DNA of 64,000 bases from Acetobacterium woodii DSM 1030. Its GTDB lineage: Bacteria; Bacillota; Clostridia; Eubacteriales; Eubacteriaceae. A program made the translations under genes and the position numbers. The notes under the pieces are model-generated. The model searched no databases. It was not told where the DNA came from and was given only the letters and a program-made list of their open reading frames with translations. Location: positions 3,709,732-3,773,731 of the forward strand of contig NC_016894.1 in assembly GCF_000247605.1 (NCBI RefSeq). Reading direction: 5' to 3'. Below are positions 61,764 to 64,000 of this stretch, piece by piece. Each line of letters begins with the position of its first letter. The stretch's first letter is position 1.

Positions 61764-64000
61764 TTATACCTCCTTGTCTTTCTCAAATGTTTTCAAAACA
61801 GTCTCATTAAATTTTTTCTCAATATTCTTTGCTGTTTCAGTATTCTCCACGGTGTTTTTTAGTGCCTCCTTGCCGGTATTTTCAACAAAGTTATCCTTAA
61901 CAACCTTATCCAATTCCCCTTTGGCTTTTTTTACTTCTTCTGATGCATTTTCATATTCTATTTTGGCCTGTTTGGCCGCACTCGACTCTTTGCCAAGATT
62001 ATCTTTTGCTTTTACTTCAGCCGATTTAGCTGCTTCGGCCCGATTCCTGGCCGCCCTTTCTAATCGCGTATTTTCATTAATCTGATTTTCCAAACGTTGT
62101 TCATTCTTCTTATGCTCGTTAACCTGAGCTTCATATCTTTCCTTTGTCTGGAGATCTGCCGCTTTATCAGCCTTAGCCTTAGCTTCATTGACGAGCTCAG
62201 CTTCCTGTTTCAGCTGTTCTTTACATTTATTTCGAGCCTGTGCCCGTTGATTTGCTTCTATATTCGACTGCCTTGCCAACTCTCTGTTGCTTGCAGCTTG
62301 TTTTTTATATAAATTTTTGCTGTTTTCATGCTTTGCCAATTCTGTCCCAGCTGTTTTTTGTTTGCTGACACTCGTTTTTAAATCGCCATGGGCTTTCCCC
62401 AGTTTTTGCTTAAAAGCATCCGTTTTGCCATTGACTTTTTTACTTAAAAAATTATTCTTGAGATTATTTCCCATTTCCTCACTGGCGCCCCCCCAAGTTT
62501 TCTTTAGAGTTGTTCCTAGATTGTCTCCTGATTTTAACGCGGCATTGCCAGCCTCAACGCCTTTCACCGCTGAGCCGAATCCCCACCCCCACATTTCATC
62601 CTTAACTGCGATGGTTGCAACTTTAACCATTGCCCCCCAGTAGGAATCTCCACCGACAGCCACATAGTCATTCACCCCATATAAACCCTTACTAACAATA
62701 AAAGCACCTTCCACGGCCACCGCGGCCGGCAATGCCACAGTGGCTGCCGCAGCAATAACAGCTGACTGCAGCACACCAACCCAAAAGCCATCGCCTCGGC
62801 CGATCTCTTCGCCCGTTAATTTTGCCATATCAACAAGACTCTGCCCAAAAGTGTAATCTTCGGGTAATTCACCCTGACCAATGGTTTTTCCGGAAAGGGC
62901 ATTGGCATACATTTTTGCTGCCTGCTTTAATTTAAGATCGCCTTCGCCATTATAGAATTTATGTTGCATCTTAACAATGGACTCGATGCGTTTATACATT
63001 GCCTCTTTTGCAAACTCATCATCCAACCCTTCGGCCGCCTTGTACATTTTGTCTTTGAGATTATCCAGTTTTTTTAGTTGCTCATTAAGTTCTTTTCGCG
63101 CGGTTTCTTCTTGTCGCTGTTTTTCCTGATATTCTTTCTCCAACTGAGCATTACGCTCACGCCAATCATCCAGTCCAGCTGCGGATTTTTCCGCTTCCTT
63201 GAACTGATCCATACTAAACGGCCTTTTTGAATTAAGCTCAAACGACTCACCCGTTACCGGATCGTATTTGACCCGATACTCCGTTCCGGTCACCGGATCG
63301 ACCATTATCTTTGCATCGCTGGGATCTAAACTGTTAATGTATTTTTGTAAACGGGTTTCATAATCATCACTTTCGCTGGCTGTATCCCATCCATCCTCAG
63401 TTCTCTTACCGGGAATCAGTTGAAACGGTTGAAATCCTCCGGACATTGATGAAACGATCGCACCAATTAATGAACCGATCATAATCGCAATAGCCGGCGG
63501 AAAAGATCGTATAATGACTTCCCAGGCACCTTGACCATTAATATAATCGATGAAGGTTCCACCAATTTCTTTACGTCCGCCATCGTCAGCTAACACTGTG
63601 AAAATATCCAGTTGATGCATCATGAACCAACTACCCATAAAAGCAAGAATAAAAACCATCTGTTTGGGAACCGGTTTATTCGAAAAATATAAAACCAAAC
63701 CGATGATGAAAAAGACCAGCCAAACCGCATTAAAAATAATCTGAACAGCATCTAAATTGACAATTGATCGACTTATTCCCATGATAACCATTGCTATCCC
63801 ACAGGCTCCCACAATGATACCGATCTCGTGATCACCCATTCTCAGCCCCGGTTTTTTAAGTATGAATACCTTGACATCATTTACTGCCATTTGCAATAGT
63901 TGAATCAGAACACTGTCTCTTCCGGTCACAAACGCCACGACCGATGTCATCAGGAGCGAGCCTGCCACCAGCCCGGCAACTCCGGATAACAGATTCTCCA
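61764..64000 (-). CDS. large membrane/coiled-coil protein, 5' end off window
   Basis: The frame is open to the right edge (at least 745 codons), so the N-terminus lies outside. The visible part has about five hydrophobic helices (for example IGIIVGACGIAMVIMGI, IIFNAVWLVFFIIGLVLYF), a soluble region with two DPVTG repeats, a charged helix-rich middle, a hydrophobic Ala-rich stretch (VIAAAATVALPAAVAVEGAF), and about 180 C-terminal residues of Lys/Glu/Ala-rich coiled coil. I do not recognise it. The mix of helices, glycine/alanine segment and long coiled coil recalls secreted or phage-like effectors, but nothing proves this. Confidence 0.75.
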   Translation of the reverse strand, partial: ENLLSGVAGLVAGSLLMTSVVAFVTGRDSVLIQLLQMAVNDVKVFILKKPGLRMGDHEIGIIVGACGIAMVIMGISRSIVNLDAVQIIFNAVWLVFFIIGLVLYFSNKPVPKQMVFILAFMGSWFMMHQLDIFTVLADDGGRKEIGGTFIDYINGQGAWEVIIRSFPPAIAIMIGSLIGAIVSSMSGGFQPFQLIPGKRTEDGWDTASESDDYETRLQKYINSLDPSDAKIMVDPVTGTEYRVKYDPVTGESFELNSKRPFSMDQFKEAEKSAAGLDDWRERNAQLEKEYQEKQRQEETARKELNEQLKKLDNLKDKMYKAAEGLDDEFAKEAMYKRIESIVKMQHKFYNGEGDLKLKQAAKMYANALSGKTIGQGELPEDYTFGQSLVDMAKLTGEEIGRGDGFWVGVLQSAVIAAAATVALPAAVAVEGAFIVSKGLYGVNDYVAVGGDSYWGAMVKVATIAVKDEMWGWGFGSAVKGVEAGNAALKSGDNLGTTLKKTWGGASEEMGNNLKNNFLSKKVNGKTDAFKQKLGKAHGDLKTSVSKQKTAGTELAKHENSKNLYKKQAASNRELARQSNIEANQRAQARNKCKEQLKQEAELVNEAKAKADKAADLQTKERYEAQVNEHKKNEQRLENQINENTRLERAARNRAEAAKSAEVKAKDNLGKESSAAKQAKIEYENASEEVKKAKGELDKVVKDNFVENTGKEALKNTVENTETAKNIEKKFNETVLKTFEKDKEV

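Overview
The window reads as chromosome of a low-GC, strictly anaerobic Firmicute. The gene content fits an acetogen of the Eubacteriaceae (Acetobacterium-like): a glycine cleavage operon under a tandem glycine riboswitch, a nickel-pincer cofactor gene (larC), Fe-S aldo/keto reductases, an old-yellow-enzyme enoate reductase family member, DUF2284/DUF3786 metal-binding proteins, several c-di-GMP enzymes and bacteriohemerythrin. Shine-Dalgarno sites are strong, TTG and GTG starts occur, and many promoters are near-consensus sigma-A. Genus is inference. I see no rRNA, tRNA, CRISPR array, prophage or intact insertion sequence.

Layout. 0-8 kb: a PTS EIIC cut by the left edge, a small hypothetical gene, a leader ORF-larC-dioxygenase operon, and two ferredoxin-like aldo/keto reductases, one with a divergent TetR and one with a co-transcribed MerR. 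8-14 kb: a MarR-controlled set (QueG-like Fe-S protein, DUF2284, DUF3786) ending in two decayed genes, then a 2-enoate-reductase-type flavoenzyme. 14-19 kb: a radical SAM gene behind a frameshifted tetR under an exceptional palindromic promoter, then an AgrA/AgrC-like pair (kinase frameshifted) and a CPBP protease. 19-27 kb: a PaaK-like ligase with TetR, two small XRE-regulator/membrane-protein modules, a condensation-domain-like acyltransferase divergent from a MerR, an AraC-GyrI regulator and a nitroreductase. 27-32 kb: a TetR-regulated MFS/ABC (FtsX-type) export operon.

32-45 kb is signalling and transport: a solute-binding lipoprotein paired with a dCache-GGDEF protein, a 7TM-DISM-GGDEF protein, hemerythrin-CheX, two MFS exporters around a 34-bp palindrome, a PAS-GGDEF-HD-GYP protein, and an Fe-S-type flavodoxin. 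45-52 kb is the gcv operon (riboswitch-gcvH-gcvT::glyA-gcvPA-gcvPB), in which the T-protein is fused to serine hydroxymethyltransferase, so that cleavage of glycine and its conversion to serine would sit on one polypeptide. 52-55.4 kb is a receptor-less chemotaxis-like module (MshEN-CheX, CheY, CBS-PAS-HPt kinase). 55.7-64 kb has a SEC-C methionine aminopeptidase, an AraC regulator, a patch of gene debris, and a run of zinc-ribbon membrane proteins with a large membrane/coiled-coil protein running off the right edge.

Most accessory operons follow one plan: a one-component regulator next to its target with a palindromic operator I can point to at each promoter. Three genes are broken by one-base shifts in 7-nt A/T runs, which could be real decay, slippage or sequence error. 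The best candidates for undescribed biology are the GcvT-GlyA fusion, the zinc-ribbon membrane cluster at 57.9-64 kb, and the 47-bp palindrome that encloses a consensus promoter upstream of the radical SAM gene.
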